Assembly (NCBI GenBank): GCA_002389665.1
Contig: DGNO01000005.1
Location: 21,258 to 85,257 of the forward strand
Direction: 5' to 3'
From: Rhodobiaceae bacterium UBA4490
GTDB lineage: Bacteria; Pseudomonadota; Alphaproteobacteria; Parvibaculales; Parvibaculaceae
DNA: 64,000 nt
Position numbers and translations under genes: made by a program. How positions within the stretch are numbered: the first letter of the stretch is position 1; each line of letters opens with the position of its first letter. Positions 25,913-35,040 of the stretch are shown here, one piece after another. The notes beneath the pieces were generated by a model. The model was not told where the DNA came from. It saw nothing but the letters and a program-made list of their open reading frames with translations, and did no database searches.

Positions 25913-25945
25913 ATGCATATGCTTTATTTGAACGGTAGGGGCTAA
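25913..25945 (+). CDS. Candidate upstream leader peptide of speDE
   Basis: The frame has two ATGs (25913 and 25919) and ends at TAA 25943-25945. From the second ATG the product is MLYLNGRG (8 aa); from the first, MHMLYLNGRG. A GAGGGA Shine-Dalgarno (25906-25911) has a good 7-nt spacing to the second ATG. The last codons and the stop lie inside the left arms of the hairpins at 25935-25975, the geometry seen where translation of a leader controls RNA folding. It is too short for any homology test here, and translation is inferred only. Confidence 0.4.
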   Translation: MHMLYLNGRG

Positions 25946-25975
25946 CGCCCCCGATTACGCCGCTAAAGCCCCTAC
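25935..25975 (+). promoter_or_regulatory. Two mutually exclusive hairpins in the speDE leader
   Basis: GTAGGGGCT (25935-25943) pairs perfectly with AGCCCCTAC (25967-25975), 9 bp. The same left strand can instead form the short GGGGC-TAAC-GCCCC hairpin (25938-25951). The two cannot coexist. The stop codon of the upstream frame lies at 25943-25945, so a ribosome there would block both left arms. The Rfam speF leader of alphaproteobacteria should be compared. Confidence 0.55.
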
Positions 25976-26115
25976 ACCTTTATGGAAAAGGGCGCACGTG
26001 ACGCGGAGCGCACGCGAACGGCAAGCAAATCACCTTAATCGTGAATTTACGGCGGTCCCGACCGTGGTCCTTTGGCCCGGCGGCCCCGCGTCATCTACTG
26101 GTTGTGGAGAAGCCC

Positions 26116-26616
26116 ATGTCTTTGAACAATGGCCTCTTCCAATTGGGGATCGACTTGCAGCGTGGCTCAAGCAACACCCAAGCGGAAGTAATCGAATTCA
26201 AACCCTCTGTCGCCGAAGCCCCGCTTCAGGATGACGAGCGCAAGGATTTTTTCATCGAGCGCGACGGCGAACGTTTTGCCGGCACGCATCTGATCATCGA
26301 GCTCGTGGGTGCGAAGTTCCTCGACAGCCTCGAAAAGATCGAAGCGGCGATGCGCGAATGCGTGGAGCGGGCAGGGGCGACGCTGCTGCACATCCACCTG
26401 CATCATTTCACGCCGAATGGCGGCGTCTCCGGCGTGGCGGTGCTGGCCGAAAGCCATATCTCCATTCACACTTGGCCGGAAGCGGACTATGCCGCGCTGG
26501 ACGTTTTCATGTGCGGCGATGCCCGCCCGCATGAATGTGTCGAGGTGCTGCGCACGCATTTCACCCCCTCCGATGTGGTGGTGGATGAACTGCGCCGCGG
26601 CAAGGGCCTGGTCTGA
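26116..26616 (+). CDS. speD: S-adenosylmethionine decarboxylase proenzyme (bacterial type)
   Basis: 166 aa from ATG 26116; the open frame extends upstream to 26041 without a good start. It decarboxylates S-adenosylmethionine to supply aminopropyl groups for spermidine. The pyruvoyl-forming motif LAESHISIHTWPE is present: self-cleavage occurs at the Glu-Ser bond and yields the pyruvoyl cofactor. The Cys in VFMCGDARP is the conserved acid/base residue. An N-terminal extension of about 50 residues (to FIERDGERFAG) precedes the usual SpeH-type core. It is 15 bp before speE, so the two form an operon. The unusual leader upstream probably controls both. Confidence 0.95.
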   Translation: MSLNNGLFQLGIDLQRGSSNTQAEVIEFKPSVAEAPLQDDERKDFFIERDGERFAGTHLIIELVGAKFLDSLEKIEAAMRECVERAGATLLHIHLHHFTPNGGVSGVAVLAESHISIHTWPEADYAALDVFMCGDARPHECVEVLRTHFTPSDVVVDELRRGKGLV

Positions 26617-26631
26617 GCCGGAGGGCGCTTC

Positions 26632-27486
26632 ATGAGCGATGAACGCTGGGTTACCGAAAATCTGCATGATGGGGTGCGCACGGGCTTTCGCGCCGACAAG
26701 GTGCTTTATGAAGAAGGCACCGGCCACCAGCATCTGGTGATTTTCGAGAACGCGAAGTTTGGCCGGATGATGTCGCTCGACGGCATCACCCAGGTCACCG
26801 AGCGGGACGAGTTCGTCTATCATGAAATGATGAGCCATGTGCCGATCCTGGCCCATGGCGCGGCCCGCAAGGTGCTGATCATCGGCGGCGGCGATGGCGG
26901 CGTTCTGCGTGAGGTTCTGCGGCACAAGGGCGTCGAAAAAGTCACGATGGTGGAAATCGACCGCTCCGTGGTCGATATGTGCACCGAGCACCTGCCGATG
27001 ATTTCGGCGGGCGCGTTCGATGATCCGCGCACCAATCTCGTCATTGCGGACGGGGCGGCTTTCGCGGCAAACCCAGATGATCGCTATGACGTCATGATCG
27101 TGGATTCGACCGATCCGGTCGGCCCCGGCGCGGTGCTTTTCAGCCCTCAGTTTTACGCCAATGCCAAGAACTGCCTGAGCGAAGGCGGCGTCATCGTCAC
27201 GCAGAACGGTGTTCCCTTCGTGCAGGGCGATGAGCTGCAAGGCACGATGGGCGCGTTTAAAAAGCTCTTCCGCTCCTATGGCTGCTACCTCGCCACCATC
27301 CCGACTTACGTTCTGGGCTCCATGGCACTCGGCTGGGGAAGCGATAATTCCGAGCTATTGAACGTGCCGCTTGAAGTTCTTGAGGAACGGTTTGCCGCAC
27401 TTGAGGGTGAGACGAAATATTACGCGCCGGATGTGCATAAGGCGGCCTTTGCTTTGCCGCCCTATGTGAAGAAATTCGTCGTTTGA
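26632..27486 (+). CDS. speE: Spermidine synthase
   Basis: 284 aa, full family length. Transfers the aminopropyl group from decarboxylated S-adenosylmethionine to putrescine. Conserved elements: an N-terminal beta-strand domain (RWVTENLHDGVRTGF), DEFVYHEMMSHVP, the nucleotide-binding IIGGGDGGVLREVLRH, MVEIDRSVVDMC, and the active-site DSTDPVGPGAVLFS with catalytic Asp. SpeD upstream makes its co-substrate. The gene is in the second position of the speD-speE operon and convergent with the RraA-like gene (7 bp apart). Confidence 0.96.
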   Translation: MSDERWVTENLHDGVRTGFRADKVLYEEGTGHQHLVIFENAKFGRMMSLDGITQVTERDEFVYHEMMSHVPILAHGAARKVLIIGGGDGGVLREVLRHKGVEKVTMVEIDRSVVDMCTEHLPMISAGAFDDPRTNLVIADGAAFAANPDDRYDVMIVDSTDPVGPGAVLFSPQFYANAKNCLSEGGVIVTQNGVPFVQGDELQGTMGAFKKLFRSYGCYLATIPTYVLGSMALGWGSDNSELLNVPLEVLEERFAALEGETKYYAPDVHKAAFALPPYVKKFVV

Positions 27487-27493
27487 TATTTGC

Positions 27494-27997
27494 TCAAGCC
27501 GGCAGGGAAAGTTCCTTGGCGGCGACGATGATCCCGTCCCGGTCCGCGTAAAGATAATCGCCGGGGGAAATCGTCACGCCCGCAAATGTTACCGGCACAT
27601 CGAAATCCCCAAGCCCGCGCTTGACGCTTTTCTTCGGGTGGGCAGCCAAGGCTTTAACGCCGACGGCTTCCGCTTCAAGCTCGCCCCGGTCGCGCACGCA
27701 GCCATTGACCACAACGCCCGCCCAGCCGTTCTTTGCGGCAAGCTGGGCAAGATTGCCGCCGAAAAGGGCGCAGCGTTTGGAGCCGCCCCCGTCTACCACG
27801 AGCACCCGGCCCGCGCCTTCGCTTTCCACGGCCTCGCGCACTTTCGTGTTGTCCTCGAAGGTGGCGAGCGTCACCACCGGTCCGTGAAAGGCGTGTTTGC
27901 CGCCAAAATCGAAAAAGACCGGATCCAGATGGCGCAGCCCTGCATCCGGGGCATCGGCATAGGCATCGGAAAGATCCGTAGTTGCAAAGTCAGTCAT
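27494..27997 (-). CDS. rraA: RraA-like protein (HMG/CHA aldolase family; ribonuclease activity regulator)
   Basis: 167 aa. Features of the RraA/4-hydroxy-4-methyl-2-oxoglutarate aldolase fold: TTDLSDAY at the N-terminus, [35 protein letters not shown] (phosphate-like loop), then [14 protein letters not shown] with the Arg-Asp metal/ligand pair. The short length fits the RraA branch, which binds RNase E in enterobacteria; aldolase activity cannot be excluded, as the Arg-Asp pair is retained. It is a single gene, divergent from the monooxygenase gene at 28281. Confidence 0.87.
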   Translation of the reverse strand: MTDFATTDLSDAYADAPDAGLRHLDPVFFDFGGKHAFHGPVVTLATFEDNTKVREAVESEGAGRVLVVDGGGSKRCALFGGNLAQLAAKNGWAGVVVNGCVRDRGELEAEAVGVKALAAHPKKSVKRGLGDFDVPVTFAGVTISPGDYLYADRDGIIVAAKELSLPA

Positions 27998-28280
27998 GCG
28001 CAGGCCTCGTTCTGTGCTTATCGCTCAAGAAATTTTCCCGATAGATAGCAGCCATGCCCGTCTTTGTCCCGCCAAAGACGAGGGGAGAGGCCAAGAAGCG
28101 GTGGATGACGCGGCGTCCGTGGGGCAGGGTGTCGCGCTTTAACCCCGTTCTAGGGTGACATGCCGCGCCCTCTCCATCTTGGCCGTGAAACGCGTTAAAC
28201 TGGGTTCAGGGAATTGGAACCGTTTGGGGAGAGACGGCGCCAGGCCGCCGCCCAAAGCCCCAAGCAGAGGAGGAGTTGGA

Positions 28281-29804
28281 ATGGCTATGACCGACGCCCG
28301 TGAAAAGCAGCGCTCCGTCGCCATTATCGGCGCGGGCATGTCCGGCATTTGTACGGCGATCAAGCTGAAGGAAGCCGGGATCACCGATTTCACGATCTAT
28401 GAGAAAGCCTCCGAGATCGGCGGCACCTGGCGCGAGAACACCTATCCCGGCTGTTCCTGCGACGTGCCGCTGCACATGTATCAATTCTCTTTCGACATGC
28501 GCCCCGACTGGGAGCGCAAATTCGTCTTTTCCGCCGACATCAAGGCTTACCTTGAAAGCGTCGTCGACAAATACGGACTGCGGAACCATATCCGCTTCAA
28601 TTCCGAGATTGAGTCCTGCCGGTTCGATGAGCGCTCCGGGCGCTGGCATATTGGCTGCACCGACGGCAGCGCGCATGAAGCCGATGTCGTTGCGGCGGGC
28701 ACCGGCCAATTGCACCGCCCGCGCTGGCCGGGCATCAAAGGCGAGAAGAGTTTTGAAGGCGCGCATTGGCATTCGGCCGAGTGGAATCACGAGTACGATC
28801 TGAAAGGTAAACGCGTCGCCGTGATCGGCAATGGCGCCAGCGCCATTCAATTCGTACCGGAAGTCGCGAAAGAGGCAGGCGAGGTGACGATCTTCCAGCG
28901 TTCGGCAAGCTGGGTGCTGCCCCGCCCGCAGCGCGAGTTCTATGGCTGGGAGCGCGCGCTCTACAAAGCCTTCCCCTGGCTCATCAATGTGCAGCGCTGG
29001 AAGATTTACTGGTTCGGCGAGCTGCTCTTCCGCGCCTTCCACACCTCCGGCGACAAGATCAAGGACATGGCCATCGAGGAGATGGAGCTTTACGTCTCCG
29101 ACCCGGAAAAGAAGGCCAAGCTGACGCCGGATTATGAGCCGGGCTGCAAGCGCGTGCTCTTTGCCAATGACTGGTGGCCGGCCATGGGTAAAGATCACGT
29201 CCATGTCGTCACCGAAGGGATCGAGGAAATCTGCCCCACAGGCGTCAAAACGAAAGACGGCGCGCTACATGAATTCGATGCGATCATTTACGGCACCGGT
29301 TTCGACACGACGAATTTCCTAGGCCCCATGGACGTGACGGGGCTTGCCGGGCGCGAGCTGAAGAAAGAATGGAAAGACGGCGCGGAAGCTCATTACGGGA
29401 TGACGGTGACGGGCTTTCCGAATTTCTTCCTGCTTTACGGGCCGAACACCAATCTCGGCCATAACTCGATTATCTTCATGATCGAGTGCCAGGCGAACTA
29501 CATCCGTCAATGCGTGGAGAAACTTGGCAAAGACGACCTTCTTTATATGGATGTGAAGCCGGAAGCTCAGGCGCGCTGGAACGAGAAGGTGCAAAGCGAC
29601 AATGCCAATTCCGTTTTCGCGAGCGGCTGCACGAGCTGGTACAAGACGGATGCGGGCAAAGTGACCAATAACTGGGCGAATTACACGTTCAAATATTGGT
29701 GGTGGACGCGCCGGCCTGATTTTGCCGACTTCACGCTGCGCGGACGGCCGGGCAAAGAGGAAGGCGGGCGCGAACCCGCGGGCCGCCCCGTCGCCGCCCA
29801 ATAG
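28281..29804 (+). CDS. Flavin-containing Baeyer-Villiger-type monooxygenase
   Basis: 507 aa from ATG 28281 with AGGAGG upstream; earlier in-frame ATGs lack a site. FAD-binding GAGMSGICTAIKLKEAG and EKASEIGGTWRENTYPGCSCD are typical of cyclohexanone/phenylacetone monooxygenase relatives. The BVMO fingerprint FEGAHWHSAEW (F-x-G-x3-H-x3-W) is present, followed by the NADPH Rossmann stretch VIGNGASAIQFVPEV. It inserts oxygen next to a carbonyl, giving esters or lactones. Neighbours do not fix the substrate. A clean terminator follows at 29829-29855. Confidence 0.92.
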   Translation: MAMTDAREKQRSVAIIGAGMSGICTAIKLKEAGITDFTIYEKASEIGGTWRENTYPGCSCDVPLHMYQFSFDMRPDWERKFVFSADIKAYLESVVDKYGLRNHIRFNSEIESCRFDERSGRWHIGCTDGSAHEADVVAAGTGQLHRPRWPGIKGEKSFEGAHWHSAEWNHEYDLKGKRVAVIGNGASAIQFVPEVAKEAGEVTIFQRSASWVLPRPQREFYGWERALYKAFPWLINVQRWKIYWFGELLFRAFHTSGDKIKDMAIEEMELYVSDPEKKAKLTPDYEPGCKRVLFANDWWPAMGKDHVHVVTEGIEEICPTGVKTKDGALHEFDAIIYGTGFDTTNFLGPMDVTGLAGRELKKEWKDGAEAHYGMTVTGFPNFFLLYGPNTNLGHNSIIFMIECQANYIRQCVEKLGKDDLLYMDVKPEAQARWNEKVQSDNANSVFASGCTSWYKTDAGKVTNNWANYTFKYWWWTRRPDFADFTLRGRPGKEEGGREPAGRPVAAQ

Positions 29805-29828
29805 GTTTGACCGGATAGGCAAAAGAAA

Positions 29829-29855
29829 GCGGCCCCGCAGGAGGGGCCGCTTTTT
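29829..29855 (+). terminator. Terminator of the BVMO gene (possibly bidirectional)
   Basis: GCGGCCCC (29829-29836) pairs with GGGGCCGC (29843-29850) around a 6-nt loop, followed by five T. An A-rich stretch on the other side lets it also serve the convergent autotransporter gene that ends at 29868. Confidence 0.9.
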
Positions 29856-29867
29856 GTTGCGTGTTTG

Positions 29868-31937
29868 TTAGAGGCAGGGCGCCACACCGTTTTGCAGCAC
29901 CGTGCCATCCACGAAGCTGAACGTGCCGCTGAAGCCGCCGCTGGATACGTCGCAAATGTCGGCGGCGATCACTGCCCCATCGTTTACATTGCCGGTGCTG
30001 CCGGTGAAGACGTTACCCGGCCCTTCAAAGTCGAAGAGATCGTCGCCCACGGTGCCGGAAATTATTGTGCCGGAAATGCTGAGCGCGTTGTTCGCGCCGA
30101 TATCGAAGGCATCGTCCCCGATATCGCGCATACGGGTGTCTGCCATTGTGAAGCTGTTGCCGTCATCCATGTAGATGCCGTCGGTTGGTGTCGTGCTGAA
30201 GTCTGCCCTTGAGAGCGCAACGCTGTTGCCGTTCTCCATATAGACAAACCCGAACCCTGCTTCTCTCACGGTAAGGCCGGTGAAACCGACCTGGTTGTCA
30301 TCGACAAGCGCGATGGCAGGCCCGCCCGTGCGGGCAAGGGTGACGTTCCGGCCGCTGATGGTGTTGTTGTCAAAGGCATCGATGCCCGGCCCGAAGAACG
30401 TATCGTCGATGAACACATTCTCCAGTACGAGATGATTGCCCGTGTCGATCTCAATGCCCGACAAAGTCACGCCGGTCATCGATGTGTTGCGGACCGTGAT
30501 CTTGTTGTCATTGACCGCCAAAATGCCGATGAAGTCGTTCCGCAGGACCGAGAGCCCGTCGATGCTCACCTCATTGCCATCCGTCATAACAACGCCCGGC
30601 CCGCCAAGGTCTAGCGCGGCAATGTCGGTCAGATGCAGATTGCGCTGGTCGCTGTCGATCACGATACCCGCGCCCGCCGCGCCCATGTCGCCGTCGAGCG
30701 TCATGCCCGAGACATGCAGATTGCTGCCCCCGTCAAGCGTGAGCACATCGCCGCAAAAACAGCCGCTCGTCATTAATGTGGGGCGACTGCCGGGCAGGGT
30801 GAAGGTGGTGACGGCGCCGCTTTGTGCCCCGCGTACCATCAGCGCCGTGCCGCCGCCGGCCAGCGTCTGATTGCTGGCGGTCACGGTATTCGTGCCCACC
30901 AGCGCGCCTGCGCCCCCATCGACAATGAGCAGCGTGTTCGCGCCGGCATTGGCTGAGGCCGTGGTCAAGTCGCCGCTGCCATCGACCGTTGCCACGCTGT
31001 TGAGGGCGACGCCGCTACGCGCGTCGAGCACCGCTTCGCGTTTCGTGCCAGCGGTCACGATATCGGTGTCCCGTTCGATGGCTTCCATCATTCGCCGTTC
31101 CTGTGGGTCAAGCGATGAAGTGGAAGAGCCGAAAAGCGGAATGCGCAGGCGCACCCCCGCCTCGATCTGGCCGTCCCGGTAATCGTCATGCTGGATTTCG
31201 GTCTCGAAGGTAAGGCGCATGCCCGGCACCTCCTCGACGAAATCCATCAGCCGCCATTCGGCGCGCAGGCGTGGCCCGGCAAGGGCGCGGTCGATCTTGT
31301 CATCGTTGAAATAAAACCCGCCCGCATAAAGGCGCAGCTCATGGTGTTCCGTGTCACCCAGAAAAGTCTCAATCGGTACGCGCCAGCCCGCTTCCCCGTC
31401 GAACCCGGCAAGCGCGACTTCCTGCCCGCCGGTGATGAAAATCTGTGAGCCGCTGAGTTCCACGCGGGCAAGCCCGTTCGCGGTTTTGTCATCGGAGAGC
31501 GGGACATAGCCGTTGAGGCGGAAATCATAATCGGCCGACAGCGCTTCGATACCGAAACTTGCCTGCGAAAACTGATTGCCGAATTCGCTGCGGCGGATGT
31601 CGTATCCGGCCCAGGCACCGAGGTTCCAGCCATGTTCCGTCATTTGCCGGTAACCGAGCGCAAAATTGCCTTCCTTGACGCTTTCGGTGAAAAGCTTGCC
31701 TTTGATGTCGGCAAAAACGAGGCGCGTGCCGTCCTGATAAAGCGGGGCAAAGCCGCTGACCTCGCCGCGGTCTCGTTCGGAAGAAAGGAAGCCCGCCGCT
31801 TCGAGCCAGGGGGACCATTTGTTCGGAGACGGAGCATCGCTCGCCATGGCGGGTGCTGCAGGCAGCATGAACCCTGCACATAGCAAGATCGCAGATTTTA
31901 CGGATATGGCGCGGTAAACGCCCCCGGTTGCGCTCAT
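29868..31937 (-). CDS. Inverse autotransporter (intimin/invasin-type barrel) with beta-helix passenger
   Basis: 689 aa. A signal peptide (to about residue 32, APAMAS) is followed by an inverse-autotransporter barrel (about 40-275: repeated strands with alternating aromatic residues, and FGNQFSQASFGIEALSADYDFRLNGYVPL), which ends in the ERRMMEAIERDTDIVT linker. The passenger (about 300-689) is a right-handed parallel beta-helix: roughly nine coils of 22-24 residues with a recurring D/N-G/N-N turn (DGN, NDN, TGN, DNN, DDN, NGN). It lacks the LysM seen in intimins. Cys pairs occur near CFC and at the C-terminus. It is probably a surface adhesin or polysaccharide-binding protein exposed by its own barrel. 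It is transcribed alone. Confidence 0.8.
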   Translation of the reverse strand: MSATGGVYRAISVKSAILLCAGFMLPAAPAMASDAPSPNKWSPWLEAAGFLSSERDRGEVSGFAPLYQDGTRLVFADIKGKLFTESVKEGNFALGYRQMTEHGWNLGAWAGYDIRRSEFGNQFSQASFGIEALSADYDFRLNGYVPLSDDKTANGLARVELSGSQIFITGGQEVALAGFDGEAGWRVPIETFLGDTEHHELRLYAGGFYFNDDKIDRALAGPRLRAEWRLMDFVEEVPGMRLTFETEIQHDDYRDGQIEAGVRLRIPLFGSSTSSLDPQERRMMEAIERDTDIVTAGTKREAVLDARSGVALNSVATVDGSGDLTTASANAGANTLLIVDGGAGALVGTNTVTASNQTLAGGGTALMVRGAQSGAVTTFTLPGSRPTLMTSGCFCGDVLTLDGGSNLHVSGMTLDGDMGAAGAGIVIDSDQRNLHLTDIAALDLGGPGVVMTDGNEVSIDGLSVLRNDFIGILAVNDNKITVRNTSMTGVTLSGIEIDTGNHLVLENVFIDDTFFGPGIDAFDNNTISGRNVTLARTGGPAIALVDDNQVGFTGLTVREAGFGFVYMENGNSVALSRADFSTTPTDGIYMDDGNSFTMADTRMRDIGDDAFDIGANNALSISGTIISGTVGDDLFDFEGPGNVFTGSTGNVNDGAVIAADICDVSSGGFSGTFSFVDGTVLQNGVAPCL

Positions 31938-32162
31938 GGCTCAAGCCCCCCAGCCTGTCTGTCAGCTTGGGCAAGATAGCGGCAGGGCGCGCATGTTTCA
32001 CCAAAAAAGGCTCCCTTTTCATCCTGCGGATTTCTGCGCGTGCGGCGAACAAGAGGATTCCCGGTGCGTTTACCAAAAGAATGCCGGAGTTCCGGCGCTT
32101 TTGGGGCATGGGGGCGGATATGCGGGGAGGCTTCCCGCTTAGAACACGTCCTGGAGGATGGA

Positions 32163-32360
32163 ATGAAAGCTCTTTTGAACTGGCGCATGGGCGCCGCCGT
32201 TCTTGCTCTGACAGTCGTAGCAGGCTGCGGCAGCACCCAGACGACAACGGCCACGACAGGTGAGCAGCTGACCGATCTCAATCAGGCGCTCGAAAGCGGC
32301 GCCATCACCTGGGAAGAATATAGCGAGCAGAAGGAAGCGATCCTCGACAAGAATGACTGA
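32163..32360 (+). CDS. Small SHOCT-like lipoprotein
   Basis: 65 aa from ATG 32163, with GGAGG upstream. A signal peptide ends in the lipobox VVAGC (Cys about 21), so the mature lipoprotein is about 45 residues. The tail LNQALESGAITWEEYSEQKEAIL has the SHOCT pattern (short helix, Gly, acid-rich helix with E-x-K). SHOCT modules are found at the ends of many unrelated proteins and may bind nucleic acid or protein. It is divergent from the autotransporter gene (225 bp gap) and convergent with the serine hydrolase. Role unknown. Confidence 0.72.
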   Translation: MKALLNWRMGAAVLALTVVAGCGSTQTTTATTGEQLTDLNQALESGAITWEEYSEQKEAILDKND

Positions 32361-32423
32361 CCGCAGGATCAGGCGGGCGAATTCGCGGCGAGTCGGGCAG
32401 CCTGATCTTGCGGTGCCGCCGGC

Positions 32424-33575
32424 CTAACGCGCCAACGCGCCGTAAGCAGCGTCCAGAAGACCCATTGCGCGCGGATCGCCCGCCAGATCCGTTCCCATCT
32501 GGTTCATGACATAAGCGATGCCTACGCCGGCCTCCGGATCGCAAAGCGCGAAGGAGCCGCCCCAGCCCGAATGACCGATAGTGGCCTCATTCGGGCCGTA
32601 GAGCAGGCCGCCCAGATTGCGCAATACCCCCGCGCCCCAACTGCCGGGCATCCCAAGTACCAGGTCTTCGTTGAAAATCTGCTCTGCGGAGAGCTTGGCT
32701 AGTGTCTCCTGGCCGATGAGGTGCGTGCCGGCCAATATGCCGCCGCCAGCAACGGCACCGAAGAGTTTTGCCAGCGCACTGGCAGAGCCGCGCCCGCCGG
32801 CAGAAGAAAGTTCCGCTGCCCGCCATTGCCGCTCATTGGGCGCTGTTGCGGAGGGAGCGGGGTTGGCGAAGGTAAGCTTCTGAACTTCGTTGAGGTTTGC
32901 CGCATCAAGTGGCTGCGCATTCTCCGCAGGGATCATTTCCGCAATGCGGCTTTCTTCGCTTTCGGGCAAACCGATAAAGAAATCGATTTCCCAGGGTGTT
33001 GCAATTTCCTCCCGGAAGAAGGTGCCGATGCTTTTGCCGGTAACGCGCTTGACGAGTTCGCCTGTAATGAAAGCATAGGTGAGTGCGTGGTAACCTGAGC
33101 GCGTGCCCGGCTCCCAAAGTGGCTCGGCGGCAGCCATGCGCGCGGCCATGTCGTCATGGTCGTAGAGATTTTCGATGGTGAGCGTTTCGCGCAGCGTGGA
33201 AAGGCCGGCCTGATGTGAAACTGCCTGACCGACGGTGACTTTGCCCTTGCCGTGCGCGCCGAATTCCGGCCAGTACTTCACCACCGGATCGTCATAGGAA
33301 AGGGCGCCGCGCTCAACCAGGAGAGCAAGACAGAGCGCCGCCACCCCTTTCGTGGTCGACCACACATTGGGCAGCGTGCCGCGCTGCCAGGGGTTGCTCC
33401 GTGCCGCGTCCGCCCAGCCGCCCCAGATATCGACAAGATATTGCCCGTCTTTCCAGATGGCGAAAGAGGCGCCTATCTCTCCGGCTTCGGCGAAATTTGC
33501 CGCAAAGGCATCGCGGACTTTTTCAAAGCCGGGCGCAACCGCGCCTTGAACGTCGATCATTGCCGTATCGTCCAT
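32424..33575 (-). CDS. Serine hydrolase, class C beta-lactamase/esterase EstB type
   Basis: 383 aa, no signal peptide, so cytoplasmic. The nucleophile motif STTK (S-x-x-K) is in the stretch NVWSTTKGVAALCLALLVERG, and the Tyr-containing YHALTYAFITGEL is the second (Y-x-x) motif. A C-terminal GHSGWGGSFALCDPEAGVGIAYVMNQMG replaces the KTG box, typical of EstB-type carboxylesterases that resemble beta-lactamases but hydrolyse esters. It is the gene next to the aceA terminator, on the same strand but not clearly in the operon. Substrate unknown. Confidence 0.86.
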   Translation of the reverse strand: MDDTAMIDVQGAVAPGFEKVRDAFAANFAEAGEIGASFAIWKDGQYLVDIWGGWADAARSNPWQRGTLPNVWSTTKGVAALCLALLVERGALSYDDPVVKYWPEFGAHGKGKVTVGQAVSHQAGLSTLRETLTIENLYDHDDMAARMAAAEPLWEPGTRSGYHALTYAFITGELVKRVTGKSIGTFFREEIATPWEIDFFIGLPESEESRIAEMIPAENAQPLDAANLNEVQKLTFANPAPSATAPNERQWRAAELSSAGGRGSASALAKLFGAVAGGGILAGTHLIGQETLAKLSAEQIFNEDLVLGMPGSWGAGVLRNLGGLLYGPNEATIGHSGWGGSFALCDPEAGVGIAYVMNQMGTDLAGDPRAMGLLDAAYGALAR

Positions 33576-33640
33576 GTCATCCCCTCCCCGTGTGTTTTGT
33601 TGGTTTCAGCCTAGCAGGTGAGAGTTGGCATGGGGCAAAG

Positions 33641-33671
33641 AAAAACCCCGGCGGTTGCCCGCCGGGGTTTT
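33641..33671 (-). terminator. Terminator of the aceB-aceA operon
   Basis: Arms CCCCGGCGG (33646-33654) and CCGCCGGGG (33659-33667) give a 9-bp GC stem with a TTGC loop. On the minus strand it is followed by TTTTT (33641-33645), 25 nt beyond the aceA stop codon. A T-run on the other side makes it formally bidirectional. Confidence 0.9.
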
Positions 33672-33695
33672 CCGTTTCTGCGAGAAACGGGCTGC

Positions 33696-34991
33696 TTATT
33701 CGGCAGCGCCTTTCTTGAACTGGGCAGCTTCCGTCGAGTCGCCGAGGGCGGTCGTGGAAGATTCGCCGCCGCCTGCCGCGATGGAGACGAGGTCGAAGTA
33801 ACCCGTGCCAACTTCGCGCTGGTGGCGGGTTGCCGTGTAGCCTGCATCTTCGGCAGCGAACTCGGCCTGCTGCAGTTCGGAGTAGGCGCCCATGCCGCGA
33901 TCCCGGTAACCGGAAGCGAGCTGGAACATGCCGTAGTTGAGCTGGTGGAAACCGGCCAGCGTCACGAACTGGTACTTGTAGCCCATGGCTGCGATTTCGC
34001 GCTGGAACTTCTCGATCGTGTCTTTGTCGAGGTTCGCTTCCCAGTTGAAGGACGGCGAGCAGTTATAGGCCAGCATCTGGTCCGGGTATTCCTTCTTCAC
34101 CGCTTCGGCGAAGCGCTTGGCGTCGTCGAGGTTCGGCTTGGAAGTTTCCCACCACAGAAGGTCGGCGTAAGGCGCGAAGGCCAGGCCGCGTTTGATGCAG
34201 TGGTCGACACCCGTGCCCGGCTTCAGACGGTAGAAACCTTCAACCGTGCGGCCGGCGTCGAAATCGATGAACTCGTGGTCGCGCTCGTCGATGTCGGAGG
34301 TGATGAGGTTGGCCGATTCAGCGTCCGTACGGGCCATGATCAGCGTGGGCGTGCCCATCACGTCGGCGCCGAGGCGGGCGGCGTTCAGGTTACGCTCATG
34401 GGCGCGGGTCGGGATCAGCACTTTACCGCCGAGGTGGCCGCACTTCTTCTCGGAAGCCAGCTGGTCTTCGTAGTGCACACCGGCTGCGCCTGCTTCGATG
34501 TAAGCTTTCATGATTTCGAAGCAGTTGAGCGGGCCGCCGAAACCGGCTTCGGCGTCGGCAACAATCGGCAGGAACCAGTCGCGCTTGGCGCCGCCTTCGG
34601 AATGTTCGATCTCATCGGCGCGCTTCAGCGTGCGGTTGATCTTCTTGGCCAGTTCCGGGCCGGAGTTGGCCGGGTAAAGCGACTGGTCCGGGTAGGTGGT
34701 GCCGGCGGTGTTCGCATCGGCAGCGACCTGCCAGCCCGACAGGTAGATGGCCTTCAGGCCGGCGCGGGCCATCTGCATGGCCTGGTTGCCGGAAAGCGCG
34801 CCGAGGGAGTGCACATAATCTTCGGTGTGCAGCAGGTCCCAGAGCTTGTTCGCGCCGCGGTTGGCCAGCGTGTATTCGATCGGGAAAGAACCGCGAAGTT
34901 TTTCAACGTCTTCGACGGAGTAGTTGCGCTTCACATTGTCGAAACGGCCTTTCGGGGCGCTCGGAATGATGTCGTAAAAAGTCTTGCTCAT
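33696..34991 (-). CDS. aceA: Isocitrate lyase
   Basis: 431 aa from the ATG at 34989-34991 (MSKTFYD). Cleaves isocitrate to glyoxylate and succinate, the first step of the glyoxylate bypass. Signature [14 protein letters not shown] contains the active-site Cys; also [22 protein letters not shown] (metal-binding Asp) and YNCSPSFNW. The length matches the bacterial short (prokaryotic) form. It follows aceB by 49 bp on the same strand, giving an aceB-aceA operon, and the terminator at 33641-33671 ends it. The divergent ScfR-type regulator is the likely controller. Confidence 0.97.
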   Translation of the reverse strand: MSKTFYDIIPSAPKGRFDNVKRNYSVEDVEKLRGSFPIEYTLANRGANKLWDLLHTEDYVHSLGALSGNQAMQMARAGLKAIYLSGWQVAADANTAGTTYPDQSLYPANSGPELAKKINRTLKRADEIEHSEGGAKRDWFLPIVADAEAGFGGPLNCFEIMKAYIEAGAAGVHYEDQLASEKKCGHLGGKVLIPTRAHERNLNAARLGADVMGTPTLIMARTDAESANLITSDIDERDHEFIDFDAGRTVEGFYRLKPGTGVDHCIKRGLAFAPYADLLWWETSKPNLDDAKRFAEAVKKEYPDQMLAYNCSPSFNWEANLDKDTIEKFQREIAAMGYKYQFVTLAGFHQLNYGMFQLASGYRDRGMGAYSELQQAEFAAEDAGYTATRHQREVGTGYFDLVSIAAGGGESSTTALGDSTEAAQFKKGAAE

Positions 34992-35040
34992 CGTTTTACG
35001 TCCTTGGGTCAGCAGGGGAGGCCTCACTCACGAGGGCCGC

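Larger units (their letters stand above)
25691..26115 (+). other. 425-bp speDE upstream region with long leader
   Basis: No ordinary gene. Going downstream it contains a sigma70-like promoter (25772-25799), a perfect GTTACGTAAC palindrome (25841-25850), a short upstream reading frame with its own GAGGGA site (25906-25945), two mutually exclusive hairpins (25935-25975), and about 140 nt of further leader before the speD ATG. A long leader on a polyamine operon suggests post-initiation control. Confidence 0.6.
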
